From: Nocardia aurea | Lineage (GTDB): Bacteria; Actinomycetota; Actinomycetes; Mycobacteriales; Mycobacteriaceae | Assembly (NCBI RefSeq): GCF_003123685.1 | Contig: NZ_QCYJ01000144.1 | Location: 1 to 64,000 of the forward strand | Length of the DNA: 64,000 bases | Direction: 5' to 3' | Shown: one piece after another, positions 15,646 through 24,667 of the stretch | Position numbering within the stretch: position 1 is the stretch's first letter | How the letters are laid out: the number at the start of each line of letters is the position of its first letter | Translations under genes and position numbers: made by a program | Notes under the pieces: model-generated | Databases searched by the model: none | What the model saw: the letters and a program-made list of their open reading frames with translations, nothing else | What the model was told of the DNA's origin: nothing

Positions 15646-15664
15646 GTACCGCCACCGGCGGTAC
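15646..15664. promoter_or_regulatory. Inverted repeat upstream of the toxin-antitoxin pair
   Basis: GTACCGCC (15646-15653) and GGCGGTAC (15657-15664) form a perfect 8-bp inverted repeat with a 3-nt centre, 10 nt before the antitoxin start. This is where toxin-antitoxin complexes usually autorepress. Confidence 0.5.
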
Positions 15665-15674
15665 GCTCGACGGT

Positions 15675-15911
15675 ATGGCTGGACGCAAGACCTCGGTATC
15701 GCTCGATGAGGAGACCCTCCGGATATTGGAGCGCCGCGCCGAGGCCGAGAACCTCGGACGCTCGGCGTACCTGGCCAAACTCATCCACCGCGACGACCTG
15801 CGCCAACGGCTGGCCGCCGACACCGCGACCCTGAATTCGGCGGGACACACCCCCGACCGGGCCACGACGGTGGCCGCCCGTCTGCTCGCGCAGCGACGCG
15901 CGGGCCACTGA
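15675..15911 (+). CDS. Ribbon-helix-helix-type antitoxin
   Basis: 78 residues from ATG 15675. The N-terminus GRKTSVSLDEETLRILERRA, then GRSAYLAKLIHRD, has the strand-helix-helix pattern of CopG/MazE-like ribbon-helix-helix DNA-binding antitoxins. The Arg- and Ala-rich tail is the likely toxin-binding part. Its TGA overlaps the ATG of the next gene by one base, the tight coupling typical of toxin-antitoxin operons. An inverted repeat lies just upstream. Confidence 0.72.
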   Translation: MAGRKTSVSLDEETLRILERRAEAENLGRSAYLAKLIHRDDLRQRLAADTATLNSAGHTPDRATTVAARLLAQRRAGH

Positions 15912-16231
15912 TGCCGTCGCCCCGATTCGGCGAGGTCTGGCACGCCCCGTCCGGCAGCGTGCTGCCCGGAGGCATGCTCTGTCTGATCGTCAGCTCCGAC
16001 GACTACAACCGGATCCGTCGCCAGTACATCATCGTCGAGGTGGTCACCGACCCGCTGTCCGGCGACGCGATCATCTGCCCTCTCGGCCCCGGCATCGGCG
16101 TCGCCCTCACCGGCACCCCCTTCGCCGTCGGCCCGAACTGGTTCGACGGCACCGACGAACCCATCGCGATCCTCGACGAACCCGACGCCCGCCGCGCCGC
16201 CGACCAGGTCCGCGCCATCCTCGGCCCCTGA
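15911..16231 (+). CDS. MazF/PemK-type endoribonuclease toxin
   Basis: 106 residues. It opens PRFGEVWHA, matching the RGEIWW-type first strand of the MazF/PemK barrel, and continues with LCLIVSSDDYNRIRRQYIIV and a central beta-rich segment ending AADQVRAILGP. MazF toxins cleave mRNA or tRNA at short sequences and are neutralised by the upstream antitoxin. Sequence specificity cannot be predicted. The pair sits in an accessory block next to decayed genes. Confidence 0.7.
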   Translation: MPSPRFGEVWHAPSGSVLPGGMLCLIVSSDDYNRIRRQYIIVEVVTDPLSGDAIICPLGPGIGVALTGTPFAVGPNWFDGTDEPIAILDEPDARRAADQVRAILGP

Positions 16232-16235
16232 GCGA

Positions 16236-16936
16236 TCACGGGGATACCGAACCCCAGCGTGTGCCGACCAACGAGAGCCCGATCGGAATCACCTCGAAAG
16301 TGAGGGACGCACCCGCGCGCACCGCATCCCAGTCGGTGTTCGCTCGTCGCGTCAACGATCGCGACAGCCAGGTTCGTCGGTCGGCCTGCTCGCGCACCAG
16401 CCCGGGAATATCGAGGTGGATCCCCTCGGCTACGCAGACCGCGGCGATCCCGTCGACCCGTTCCTGCATGGCTTCGAGCAGCCGGTGGTCGAAATCTGTT
16501 ACAGCGGAGATGAATTCATCGGTATCGACCGATACACGCCCTGTTCGCGGCGCGGTGAAAGCGATCTCGCCGTCGGGGTCGGCGCCGCATCGATCCGTGT
16601 GTCGTGCAGGAACTCCGCGTTGTCGTCCCAGTCGATGGACCGTCCGGTAGCCACGGTGTCCACAAGATCAGCAGGCACGGGTTCGAGGATGTAGGGCAGC
16701 GCTCGCAGCATGTCCTCCCATGGGCGGACTACGTAATACTCGGCCCACGGCGGCTTCTCTCGCCCATCCCGGCGGGAGCGCCGGGCCACGGTCTGCTCCG
16801 TGTATCGCAACAACTCGACTCCCCCCACCTCCAGGCAGTACCGGCCCTCGGTGAGCCCGAACCAGTGCAGGTTCCGGCCTGTCCCCCACGCGGCGACCTC
16901 GCCGACCGGGACCAACTCGAACTGGAAGCGCATCAC
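16236..16936 (-). pseudogene. Decayed DUF5984-family gene
   Basis: Two minus-strand frames share one family. The 5' part (from 16936 or 16933) reads MRFQFELVPVGEVAAWG ... HWFGLTEGRYCLEVGG ... PWEDMLRALPYILEPVPADL. Near 16585-16600 the frame breaks, and the 3' part continues in another frame as DGEIAFTAPRTGRVSVDTDE ... LEAMQERV ... DIPGLVREQADRRTWLSRSL ... TDWDAVRAGA. Compared with what I recall of DUF5984 proteins, about 30 residues at the junction (the LDTGYLRVAP-type segment) are missing. A small frame-shifting deletion is the simplest explanation. Confidence 0.65.
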
Positions 16937-17005
16937 GGCCGCAACCCGATCGCCGAGCCGCGTCGCGAGGAGCCCACTCGCTTTCCCACCCCGGCTCTCC
17001 GGCAG

Positions 17006-18490
17006 CTAGCTTCGCTGGGCTTCTTCTTGGGCGGAATGGGCCTGCGCGATCTGTTGGGGGGTGAAGCGCAGGGTGAGGGCGACGAGTCCGATCAGGACGG
17101 CGACGCCCGCGCAGACGGCGAGTACCAGGGTGTAGCCGTTGCTGAGGGCGTCGATCTGGGTGGGGGTCATGCCGGAGGCGTGGCCGGTGCGGCCGCCGAG
17201 GGACAGGGTGCGTGAGACCGCGACGGGGGTCAGGATGCCGATGGCGAGCGGGGTGCCGAGGTTCATGAACATCTGGCCGACCGCGGCGAGCGGGCCGATG
17301 TCGGAGGGCGGAACGCCGATGAGTACGCACAGCGGCGTCAGGACCATCGCCACGCCGACGCCCGCGCCGATCACCACGAGCAGGATCAGCAGGGTGGGCA
17401 GGTACTGCACGTCGCGGTCGAGGGTCGAGGCGATCAACAGGCCGATGGCGAGCACCGCCGCCGAGCCCGCCAGCAACCAGCGCGGCGCGACGAGCAACGC
17501 CAGCTTCGAGGCGACGGCCGCACCGACACCGATACCGACGGTGAACGGGATGCAGGCGATACCGGCGTGCAGCGGGCTGTAGTTCAGGACGTTCTGCAGG
17601 AATTGGGCGACGAAGAAGGTCATCGCTCCCAGCACACCGCCCGCGAGCAGGATCAGCACGAAGGTCGCCACCCGGTCCCTGCTGTCGAACAGCGACCACG
17701 GCACCAGCGGATTGTCGACGCGACGTTCGGCGAAGACGAAGGCGATCAGCAGCGCTGCCCCACCGACCAGCGAACCGATGATGGCCCAGTGCCCCCAGCC
17801 CAGTTCGGGCCCCTCGGTCGCGCCGAAGACGATGGCGGTGCACGCCAGGGTGCCGAGCACGGCGCCGCGGATATCGAGGCCGACGCGGTGATGGTCGGTG
17901 TCGGCGAGACAGTAGATCGCGCCGACGACGATGAGCACGCCGATCGGCACGTTGATCAGGAAGATCCAGCGCCAGGACAGTTCGGTCAGCGCGCCGCCGA
18001 TCACCAGGCCGCCGACCGATCCGATACCGACCATGGAGCCGACGATGGCGATGGCCTGATTGCGCGCCTTACCCGGCGCGAAGGTGGTGGCGACGAGCGC
18101 GAAGGCCGACGGTGCGGCGAGCGCGGCGCCGGTGCCCTGGAGCGCGCGTGACGCGATCAGCATCGCCTCGCCGTTCGCCAGACCGCACAGCAGCGAGGCG
18201 AAGGTGAACAGCGCTACGCCGACGATCAGCATGCGTTTGCGGCCGAAGGCGTCGCCGATCCGGCCGCCGAGCAGCATCAGGCCCGCGAAGGTGAGACCGT
18301 AGGAGGTCACCGTCCACGCGCTGCCCGAACTGGACAGGCCCATCTCCTGCTGGAGTCTCGGTAGCGCGAGGATGACCACGCTGCCGTCGAGGACGACCAT
18401 CAGCTGCAAACCGCTCAGCACGAAGATGGCGAGCCCGAAGGCCCGCTGCGTCACGGGATACTGCGTCGGCGCAGCGGGGTTCTGGAGCAC
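17006..18490 (-). CDS. efpA: EfpA-type MFS multidrug exporter (DHA2 family)
   Basis: 494 residues from GTG 18490 (the frame continues to 18556 with a non-membrane extension). About 14 membrane segments. MFS motifs: LDGSVVILALPRLQQEMGLS, LLGGRIGDAFGRKRMLIVGV (motif A) and IGGALTELSWRWIFLINVPI (motif C/D region). The C-terminus FTPQQIAQAHSAQEE resembles the end of M. tuberculosis EfpA, and cysG lies directly upstream on the same strand as in that species. EfpA exports drugs and possibly lipids across the inner membrane. Confidence 0.85.
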   Translation of the reverse strand: MLQNPAAPTQYPVTQRAFGLAIFVLSGLQLMVVLDGSVVILALPRLQQEMGLSSSGSAWTVTSYGLTFAGLMLLGGRIGDAFGRKRMLIVGVALFTFASLLCGLANGEAMLIASRALQGTGAALAAPSAFALVATTFAPGKARNQAIAIVGSMVGIGSVGGLVIGGALTELSWRWIFLINVPIGVLIVVGAIYCLADTDHHRVGLDIRGAVLGTLACTAIVFGATEGPELGWGHWAIIGSLVGGAALLIAFVFAERRVDNPLVPWSLFDSRDRVATFVLILLAGGVLGAMTFFVAQFLQNVLNYSPLHAGIACIPFTVGIGVGAAVASKLALLVAPRWLLAGSAAVLAIGLLIASTLDRDVQYLPTLLILLVVIGAGVGVAMVLTPLCVLIGVPPSDIGPLAAVGQMFMNLGTPLAIGILTPVAVSRTLSLGGRTGHASGMTPTQIDALSNGYTLVLAVCAGVAVLIGLVALTLRFTPQQIAQAHSAQEEAQRS

Positions 18491-18631
18491 AGTGAGCCAC
18501 TGTAATTGATGCGGCAACCTGTGCCTGCCCCGCGGCGCGCTGGACCGACGAGCCACAACGGACCGCGGTCTCCGTTGTGACCGTGCCGGTCCGCCACGCG
18601 AGGCCGGGATCCGCGCCGCGGGTCCCAGGAT

Positions 18632-19888
18632 TCAGCCGTTGGCGACGAGATCGGCCGAGAACGCCGCGGTCGGGCCGATCACCACGATGGCGGGCGGGCG
18701 GATTCCCTCGCCGCGCACCCGCGCGGCGACGGTGCCCAGATCGGCGCGCAGCACCCGCTGGGTGCGCAGGGTGCCCTCCTGGATGACGGTGGCCGGGGTG
18801 TTCGCGGGCCTGCCGCCGTCGATGAGCGCGGTGGCGAACTGTTCGATCCGCTCGACCGCCATCATGAGCACGAGCGTGCCGCGCAGCCGGGCCAGCGCGG
18901 GCCAATCGACCAGCGAATCCGGATGATCCGGCGCCACGTGACCGCTCACCACGACGAATTCGTGGGTGACGCCGCGATGGGTCACCGGGATACCGGCGGC
19001 GGCGGGCACGGAGATGGGGCTGGTGATGCCGGGCACGACGGTCACCGGGATACCGGCGTCGACGCAGGCCTCGACCTCTTCGAAGCCGCGGCCGAAGACG
19101 TAGGGGTCGCCGCCCTTGAGCCGCACCACGAATTTGCCCGCCTTGGCGCCTTCGATCAGGGCGGCGTTGATCGCCTCCTGCGCCATCGCGCGCCCGTAGG
19201 GGATCTTCGCGGCGTCGATCACCTCGACGTCGGGACCGAGTTCGGCGAGCAGTTCCGGCGGCGCGAGGCGGTCGGCGACCACCAGATTCGCCCTGGCCAG
19301 CAGGCGGCGGCCGCGCACCGTGATCAGGTCGGGGTCGCCGGGTCCGCCGCCGACCAGCGCGACACCGGGCACGATCGGCGAGGACTCGTCGGTGACGACG
19401 CCGGATTGCAGGGCTTCCAGCAGCGCGGTGCGGACCGCGGCCGAACGACGATGCTGACCGCTGGCGAGCACGCCGATGCTCAGTCCGTCGTAGCGGGCGG
19501 TCGCGGGCGTGACGGCGGTACCGAGCCGGGCGATATCGGCGCGGACGCAGAAGACGCGGCGGCGCTCGGCCTCGGCGACGACGGCGGCGTTGGTCTCGGG
19601 CTCGTCGGTGCACGCGATCGCGTACCAGGCACCGTCGAGATCGCCGTCGGCGTAGGCGCGCAGAGTGATGGTCAGCTGTCCCGACGTGGCCATGCCCTCG
19701 ACCGCGGGGGTCACCTCGCGGCTGATGACGTGGACATCGGCGCCGGACGCGAGAAGCAGCCCGATGCGGCGCTGGGCCACCGTTCCGCCGCCGATCACGA
19801 CGACGCGGCGGCCGTTGAGATCGAGCCCGACCAGGTAGTTCGGGTCACCGGTCGGCTGGTCTTCGGTGGCTTCTGACGTATTCGGCAC
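18632..19888 (-). CDS. cysG: Siroheme synthase: precorrin-2 dehydrogenase/uroporphyrinogen-III methyltransferase
   Basis: About 418 residues if begun at GTG 19888; the upstream start is uncertain. The N-terminal Rossmann domain (LDLNGRRVVVIGGGTVAQRR) is the NAD-dependent precorrin-2 dehydrogenase/ferrochelatase half. The C-terminal SAM methyltransferase begins VALVGGGPGDPDLITVRGRR and has VVADRLAPPELL, VVRLKGGDPYVFGRGFEE and VVPGITSPISVPAAAGIPVT. It makes precorrin-2 and then sirohydrochlorin for siroheme and B12. The efpA-cysG order matches M. tuberculosis Rv2846c-Rv2847c. Confidence 0.92.
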   Translation of the reverse strand: MPNTSEATEDQPTGDPNYLVGLDLNGRRVVVIGGGTVAQRRIGLLLASGADVHVISREVTPAVEGMATSGQLTITLRAYADGDLDGAWYAIACTDEPETNAAVVAEAERRRVFCVRADIARLGTAVTPATARYDGLSIGVLASGQHRRSAAVRTALLEALQSGVVTDESSPIVPGVALVGGGPGDPDLITVRGRRLLARANLVVADRLAPPELLAELGPDVEVIDAAKIPYGRAMAQEAINAALIEGAKAGKFVVRLKGGDPYVFGRGFEEVEACVDAGIPVTVVPGITSPISVPAAAGIPVTHRGVTHEFVVVSGHVAPDHPDSLVDWPALARLRGTLVLMMAVERIEQFATALIDGGRPANTPATVIQEGTLRTQRVLRADLGTVAARVRGEGIRPPAIVVIGPTAAFSADLVANG

Positions 19889-20103
19889 AATGGTCGAGAG
19901 TACGGCCTGGCTTCGCGCCGCTCGCAGACAGACCGGCATGTGCGGGCGGGCCGCGTTCGGCGCCCGGATCGACACCCAGGTTTCCCGCACGTTTCGGATG
20001 CGGGACGTCGCCGGCTACCCCTGACGAACTGTCCGCAGGCGTCGGATTTCTGGCTTACGATTCGCCCGTTGCCGACCGGGGCCGCAGCGACCAGTGTTCA
20101 TGC

Positions 20104-21483
20104 ATGGCATTGACCGAGGACACGCCGCTGGCCGGCTACGCCGATCGCGTCGTCGCGGTGGAACCGGGCGGCAACGAGGTAATTCCCGACGACGCGCGGC
20201 ACGGGACACCCCGCCAGCTCTTCTGGACCTGGACCTCCCCGAATCTCGAATTCGCCACCATCTTCATCGGCGTGCTGTCGGTGACGGCGTTCGGCATGAA
20301 CTTCTGGCAGGCCACCCTCGGCCTGGCCGTCGGCGTCGGCCTCGGCGGCGCGGCGCATTTCGTGCTGTCGGCGCGCGGGCCGCGGTACGGGGTGCCGCAG
20401 ATGGTGCTCGGACGCGCGGCGTTCGGCTATCGCGGCAACGCGTTGCCCGCCGCGTTCATGTCGATCATGTGCGGGGTCGGCTGGTTCGCCACCAACAGCG
20501 TCAGCGGCGCGTTCGCGCTCAACACGCTGACCGGGATGCCGAAACCGCTGGCGCTGACGCTGATCGTGGTGGCGCAGACCGGATTCGCCGTCTTCGGCCA
20601 CAATCTGGTGCACGCCTTCGAGCGGTTCGTCTTTCCCGTCCTGGCCGTGGTGTTCCTGGTGGTCACCGTGGTGATCTTCAGCAAGGCCGATCTCGGTGCC
20701 GCCGCGCCGTCCGGCGGGGTGGGCGGCATGGGCGGATTCCTGCTGACCGTCGGCACCGCGTTCGGCTACGCGGGCGGCTGGAACCCCTACGCCGCGGACT
20801 ACACCCGCTATCTGCCTGCCCGCGTCTCGAAGGCGGCGACCGGCGGATTCGCCGCGGCAGGACTGTTCATCTCCTGCCTGTGGCTTTCGGCGCTCGGCGC
20901 GGCCTCGGCCACCATCGTGAGTTCGGCGACCGGAAGCCCTACCGATGTCTTCACCTCGAATCTTCCGTCGGTTCTGGCGAATCTGACCCTGCTCGCGATC
21001 GCCCTGGGGGCGGTGGCCGCCAACGCGCTGAACGTGTATTCGGGAGCGATGGCCTTCGTGACGATCGGGGTGAAACTGCCGGTGCGCACCCAGCGCGCGG
21101 TGGTGTCGATCGCCTTCGGCGTGGTCGGTTTCCTGGTCGCGCTGTGGGCGCTGCCGGACGCGGCCCAGAGTTACGAGGCGTTCCTGCTGATCGTCGCGTA
21201 CTGGATCGGCCCGTGGCTCGGCGTGATGTTCGCCGATCAGTATCTGCGGCGGCGCGGCGATATCGTCGAACTACTCTATGACCGCTCCTACACGAACTGG
21301 GGCGGCGTCGCGGCCTTCCTGGCCGGGCTGGCGGTGTCGGTACTGCTGTTCTGCAATCAGGCGAAATTCACCGGTTACGTGGTGCGGGAGATCCCCGAAC
21401 TGGGCGATATCACCTTCTTCGTCGGCTTCGTCCTGTCCGGCGCGGCCTACCTGCTGTTGAACCGGCGACGCCTGACCGCCTGA
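20104..21483 (+). CDS. NCS1-family nucleobase permease
   Basis: 459 residues with about 12 hydrophobic segments. The start region RQLFWTWTSPNLEFATIFIG and the GPRYGVPQMVLGRAAFGYRG segment are characteristic of NCS1 cytosine/purine/allantoin transporters (CodB, PucI, fungal Fcy2). YAGGWNPYAADYTRYLP is the family's substrate-site loop. With the downstream cytosine deaminase, cytosine is the likely cargo; this is inference. It lies in a block inserted between cysG and cobB relative to M. tuberculosis. TACGAT at about 20056 may be a -10 element. Confidence 0.85.
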   Translation: MALTEDTPLAGYADRVVAVEPGGNEVIPDDARHGTPRQLFWTWTSPNLEFATIFIGVLSVTAFGMNFWQATLGLAVGVGLGGAAHFVLSARGPRYGVPQMVLGRAAFGYRGNALPAAFMSIMCGVGWFATNSVSGAFALNTLTGMPKPLALTLIVVAQTGFAVFGHNLVHAFERFVFPVLAVVFLVVTVVIFSKADLGAAAPSGGVGGMGGFLLTVGTAFGYAGGWNPYAADYTRYLPARVSKAATGGFAAAGLFISCLWLSALGAASATIVSSATGSPTDVFTSNLPSVLANLTLLAIALGAVAANALNVYSGAMAFVTIGVKLPVRTQRAVVSIAFGVVGFLVALWALPDAAQSYEAFLLIVAYWIGPWLGVMFADQYLRRRGDIVELLYDRSYTNWGGVAAFLAGLAVSVLLFCNQAKFTGYVVREIPELGDITFFVGFVLSGAAYLLLNRRRLTA

Positions 21484-21514
21484 CGCACCGATCGCCGACT
21501 CACCGGCGCCTGAC

Positions 21515-23044
21515 TCACCGATCGCCGCCGAGACGGTGGGCGCACAGCGCCAGCAGCAGCGTCGCGGCGAGGGCGGGATCGTTGGGTTCGTAGCCGAGCA
21601 GTTCGCGGATGCGGTCCAGGCGCTGGTAGAGCGATTGACGGCCGATATGCAGCGCGGCGGCGCAGCGGGTCGGGCTCGCACCGTGCCGGAGGTAGGCCTC
21701 GAGGGTGCGGGTCAGACTGCTGTGGTGGGCCGTGTCCCAGTCGACGAGCGGGGTGAGCACGGCGGCCAGGCGGGCCCGTTCGGCGGCGGGCAGGGTTTCC
21801 ACGGTCAGTTCGGCGGCGAGTTCCCGACAGCTGGTGAGCGGCCCGTGCAGCCGGTCACGACGGTGGCGGGTGGCCAAGCGAAGGGCCGACCTGACGGTCG
21901 AGAGCCCGGCGGCCAGTGCGGCCGAGGTGAATTCACACGCGTCGCCCACCACCATCGTGACGCCCTCGGTGCCGCTCGCACCGATGGACGAGCGCAGCGC
22001 CCGCGAGACCTCGCCGACCGGATCGGCGACCGAATTGGCCACCGCGACAAGGGCATAGGTGGTGGCGTGGACATCGGCGATCACCCCGGGCCGCCCGAGC
22101 GCCTTGGTGGCGGCGTCGAGGAATCCGGTCGCGATCCGGCTGTCGGGGGCCTCGATCGCGACGGGGACCACGGTGCGCCCGGTCAGTCCGGGCGCACCGG
22201 CGGCACCGGCCCGTGACCGCAGATCGGCCTGCCTGATCTGCTGACCGTTCACCAGATCCGTGAGCAACGCGGTGGCCGCCATCTGTGGCCGACCGCTCGG
22301 CGTTCCCGAATTCGCCAGGGCCAGACCGACTCCCGGCGCGGACTGGTCGATCACCGCGGCCAACGTGGCGGCGTCGAGCGGCGAACCAGGTCCGGCGGTC
22401 AGGGTGCCCCAGGCGCTGTCCTTGACGCGGATACCGGCCCGCGCGGCGCCGGATTCGACCGCGGCCCACGCGGATCTGTCGTCGTCCACCCCGTGCGCGG
22501 CGATCAGCGCTCCGCTGCCGCTCGTCACGACGACCGCGCATTCGGTCACCGCCGCGATGCGGGCGAGCAGCCGCGCCACCCCGTTGCCCGCGGCAAGTTC
22601 ACCGGTCAGGTCTCGCGCCAGTGCGTTGAGCAGGCGCAGCGAGCGCACCTCGCGGGACACGATTTCGGTATTGGCGTCGCGGCACAGGTCGATGAAGGGA
22701 ACGACGGTGCGCAAGGCGATCAGCGGAAGGCCGTTGCGCGAGGCCTCCTCCACCATCTCGGCCGGAATGGCCTCGAAGGTGCGGCCGAGTTCGAAGGCGA
22801 CCCCGGCCACCTCGCGGGCCGCGATCTCACGCAGGTAGTGCCGTCTGGTTCCGGCGTCGACACCGGAGAGGCCGAGTCCGGTGGTGAGTAGCAGTTCCCC
22901 GCCGGACAGCAGCGGACTGATCTCGTAGATCTCGCTGGAATGCACCCAGCGCACCGCACGATCGAGTCCGCCGTGACCGGCCAGGACGTGCGGATCGGCC
23001 GCGACGAACTGGTCGGCGAGTAGTTCGCGAACGGTGGGGAGCAT
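21515..23044 (-). CDS. PucR-family regulator of the nucleobase block
   Basis: 509 residues. The N-terminal PucR sensor domain (VRELLADQFVAADPHVLAG ... GELLLTTGLGLSG, about 1-120), a middle GGDEF-like region and the C-terminal helix-turn-helix (LEAYLRHGASPTRCAAALHI then GRQSLYQRLDRIRELLG, about 450-490) follow the canonical layout of Bacillus PucR, a purine-catabolism activator. It is convergent with the permease and divergent from the deaminase, whose promoters share 84 bp. It is therefore the likely local regulator, responding to a nucleobase-derived signal. Confidence 0.87.
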   Translation of the reverse strand: MLPTVRELLADQFVAADPHVLAGHGGLDRAVRWVHSSEIYEISPLLSGGELLLTTGLGLSGVDAGTRRHYLREIAAREVAGVAFELGRTFEAIPAEMVEEASRNGLPLIALRTVVPFIDLCRDANTEIVSREVRSLRLLNALARDLTGELAAGNGVARLLARIAAVTECAVVVTSGSGALIAAHGVDDDRSAWAAVESGAARAGIRVKDSAWGTLTAGPGSPLDAATLAAVIDQSAPGVGLALANSGTPSGRPQMAATALLTDLVNGQQIRQADLRSRAGAAGAPGLTGRTVVPVAIEAPDSRIATGFLDAATKALGRPGVIADVHATTYALVAVANSVADPVGEVSRALRSSIGASGTEGVTMVVGDACEFTSAALAAGLSTVRSALRLATRHRRDRLHGPLTSCRELAAELTVETLPAAERARLAAVLTPLVDWDTAHHSSLTRTLEAYLRHGASPTRCAAALHIGRQSLYQRLDRIRELLGYEPNDPALAATLLLALCAHRLGGDR

Positions 23045-23128
23045 CCGGTCATCTTGTCATCCCGTCTCCGGGACGAACCGGACGATCTGTACGTTGCGGA
23101 GCGACCGGTCCGCCGCGAGGGTTGACCC

Positions 23129-23599
23129 ATGACCCAGCTGACGCCCGACGGGCTGCTCGAGGTGGCCTACCAGGAAGCTCTGCGCGGACTCGCCGAGGGC
23201 GGGGTGCCGATCGGGGCGGCGCTGTTCGACGGTGACGGTGTCCTGCTCGGCAGCGGGCACAACCGTCGCGTGCAATCCGGGGATCCCAGCACGCACGCCG
23301 AAACCGACGCCTTCCGCGCGGCCGGACGACGGCGCGACTACCGCTCGACCATCATGGTGACGACGCTGTCACCGTGCTGGTATTGCAGCGGTCTGGTACG
23401 CCAATTCGGGATCGGGACGGTGATCGTCGGCGAGTCGACCACCTTCCACGGCGGCCACGACTGGCTGATCGAACACGGCGTCGCGGTCACGGTGCTGCAA
23501 GACCGGCGCTGCATCGATCTGATGACCGCCTTCATCGCCGAACAACCGGCGCTGTGGTTCGAGGATATCGGCGTGGCCGACCCGAGCACGGTCGAGTGA
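23129..23599 (+). CDS. Cytosine deaminase, yeast Fcy1-like
   Basis: 156 residues. A zinc-dependent CDA-fold deaminase: THAETDAF (zinc His and proton-shuttle Glu, near 58) and TTLSPCWYCSGL (two zinc Cys, near 85). VGESTTFHGGHDWL and the C-terminal WFEDIG are specifically like yeast cytosine deaminase, not tRNA adenosine deaminase or guanine deaminase. It converts cytosine to uracil. It begins divergently from pucR and is followed after 17 nt by the oxygenase gene, so the two form an operon. Bacterial cytosine deaminases are usually the unrelated amidohydrolase CodA. Confidence 0.82.
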   Translation: MTQLTPDGLLEVAYQEALRGLAEGGVPIGAALFDGDGVLLGSGHNRRVQSGDPSTHAETDAFRAAGRRRDYRSTIMVTTLSPCWYCSGLVRQFGIGTVIVGESTTFHGGHDWLIEHGVAVTVLQDRRCIDLMTAFIAEQPALWFEDIGVADPSTVE

Positions 23600-23616
23600 G
23601 ACAGGAGCGACACCCG

Positions 23617-24612
23617 ATGAATGCCCCGAACGCCCCCGCTACCCCGGATGCCCCCGACGCCATCGCCTCCATCGACCTGGCTTGTTGGCGCGCGGGCGGC
23701 GACGCGGCGGCCGAGGTCGAACGCGAGGTCGACGCGGGCCTGCGCCGCGCCGGATTCCTCCTGGTGTACGGCCACGGGATTCCGGCGGAATTGCCCGCGG
23801 CGGTGCGAGCGGCCGCGCGCCGGTTCTTCGCGCTGCCCGACGAGGTGAAGCAGGCCTACGCGGTCACCGTCGGCGGTCGGGGCTGGATCGGACCGGGCAA
23901 GGAGGCCAACGGCTATGCCGAGGGCACCGAGACACCACCGGATCTGAAGGAGACCTACGCGGTCGGCGCGGATACCGCGACCGGCGATCGCGCCGTCGAC
24001 GAGGTGTGGTTCCTGCCGAATGTGTGGCCCGCCGAGGTCACCGAACTGCGCGAACTCCTCACGGCCTACACCACCGCCGTGCGCGCGCTCTCCGACGAAC
24101 TGCTCGCCCTGTTCGCCGCCGCCCTGCGCCTGCCCGACAACCCGTTCGCCGCCGTCACCACCCGTCCGACCTGGACCTGCAATATCAACCACTACCCGCC
24201 GATGTCGACGGTCGGCACGCCGGAACCCGGGCAGTTCCGCATCGGCCCGCATACCGATTTCGGCACCGTGACGGTGCTGGACCGGGAACCTGGCGCGGGC
24301 GGTCTCCAGGTGTACACCGAGGAACAGGGCTGGGCCGACGCGCCGTGGGACCCGGCCGCGCTCACCGTGAACATCGGTGATCTGCTCGCCTACTGGAGCG
24401 GTCAGCGCTGGCCCTCGGGCAGGCACCGGGTGCTGCCGCCGCAGCCGGAGGCGCCCGAGGAGGATCTGGTGTCGTTGATCTACTTCTACGAACTCGACCA
24501 CGACGCGGTGGTGACGCCGCTGGCCGCGCCGATCGGCCGGGTCACCGGTCAGCCGCCGGTGATCTCCGCCGATTTCCTGCGCACCCGACTGGACGCCATC
24601 ACCGTCGGGTGA
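23617..24612 (+). CDS. 2-oxoglutarate/Fe(II) oxygenase, isopenicillin-N-synthase family
   Basis: 331 residues from ATG 23617 (AGGAG 8 nt upstream). The N-terminal DIOX_N domain has AGFLLVYGHGIP near residue 50. The catalytic domain has NINHYPP, the iron motif HTDFG (about 210) and its partner His in SGRHRVLPP (about 270). These residues predict an active Fe(II)/2-oxoglutarate dioxygenase. With a cytosine deaminase and nucleobase permease, oxidation of a pyrimidine or purine (as thymine or xanthine dioxygenases do) is a reasonable guess, not shown. Confidence 0.82.
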   Translation: MNAPNAPATPDAPDAIASIDLACWRAGGDAAAEVEREVDAGLRRAGFLLVYGHGIPAELPAAVRAAARRFFALPDEVKQAYAVTVGGRGWIGPGKEANGYAEGTETPPDLKETYAVGADTATGDRAVDEVWFLPNVWPAEVTELRELLTAYTTAVRALSDELLALFAAALRLPDNPFAAVTTRPTWTCNINHYPPMSTVGTPEPGQFRIGPHTDFGTVTVLDREPGAGGLQVYTEEQGWADAPWDPAALTVNIGDLLAYWSGQRWPSGRHRVLPPQPEAPEEDLVSLIYFYELDHDAVVTPLAAPIGRVTGQPPVISADFLRTRLDAITVG

Positions 24613-24667
24613 TCGGCGCGAGCGCGCCGTCGAGAAATTTCTCCGGATTTCCGCCCTGCGAAACAAC

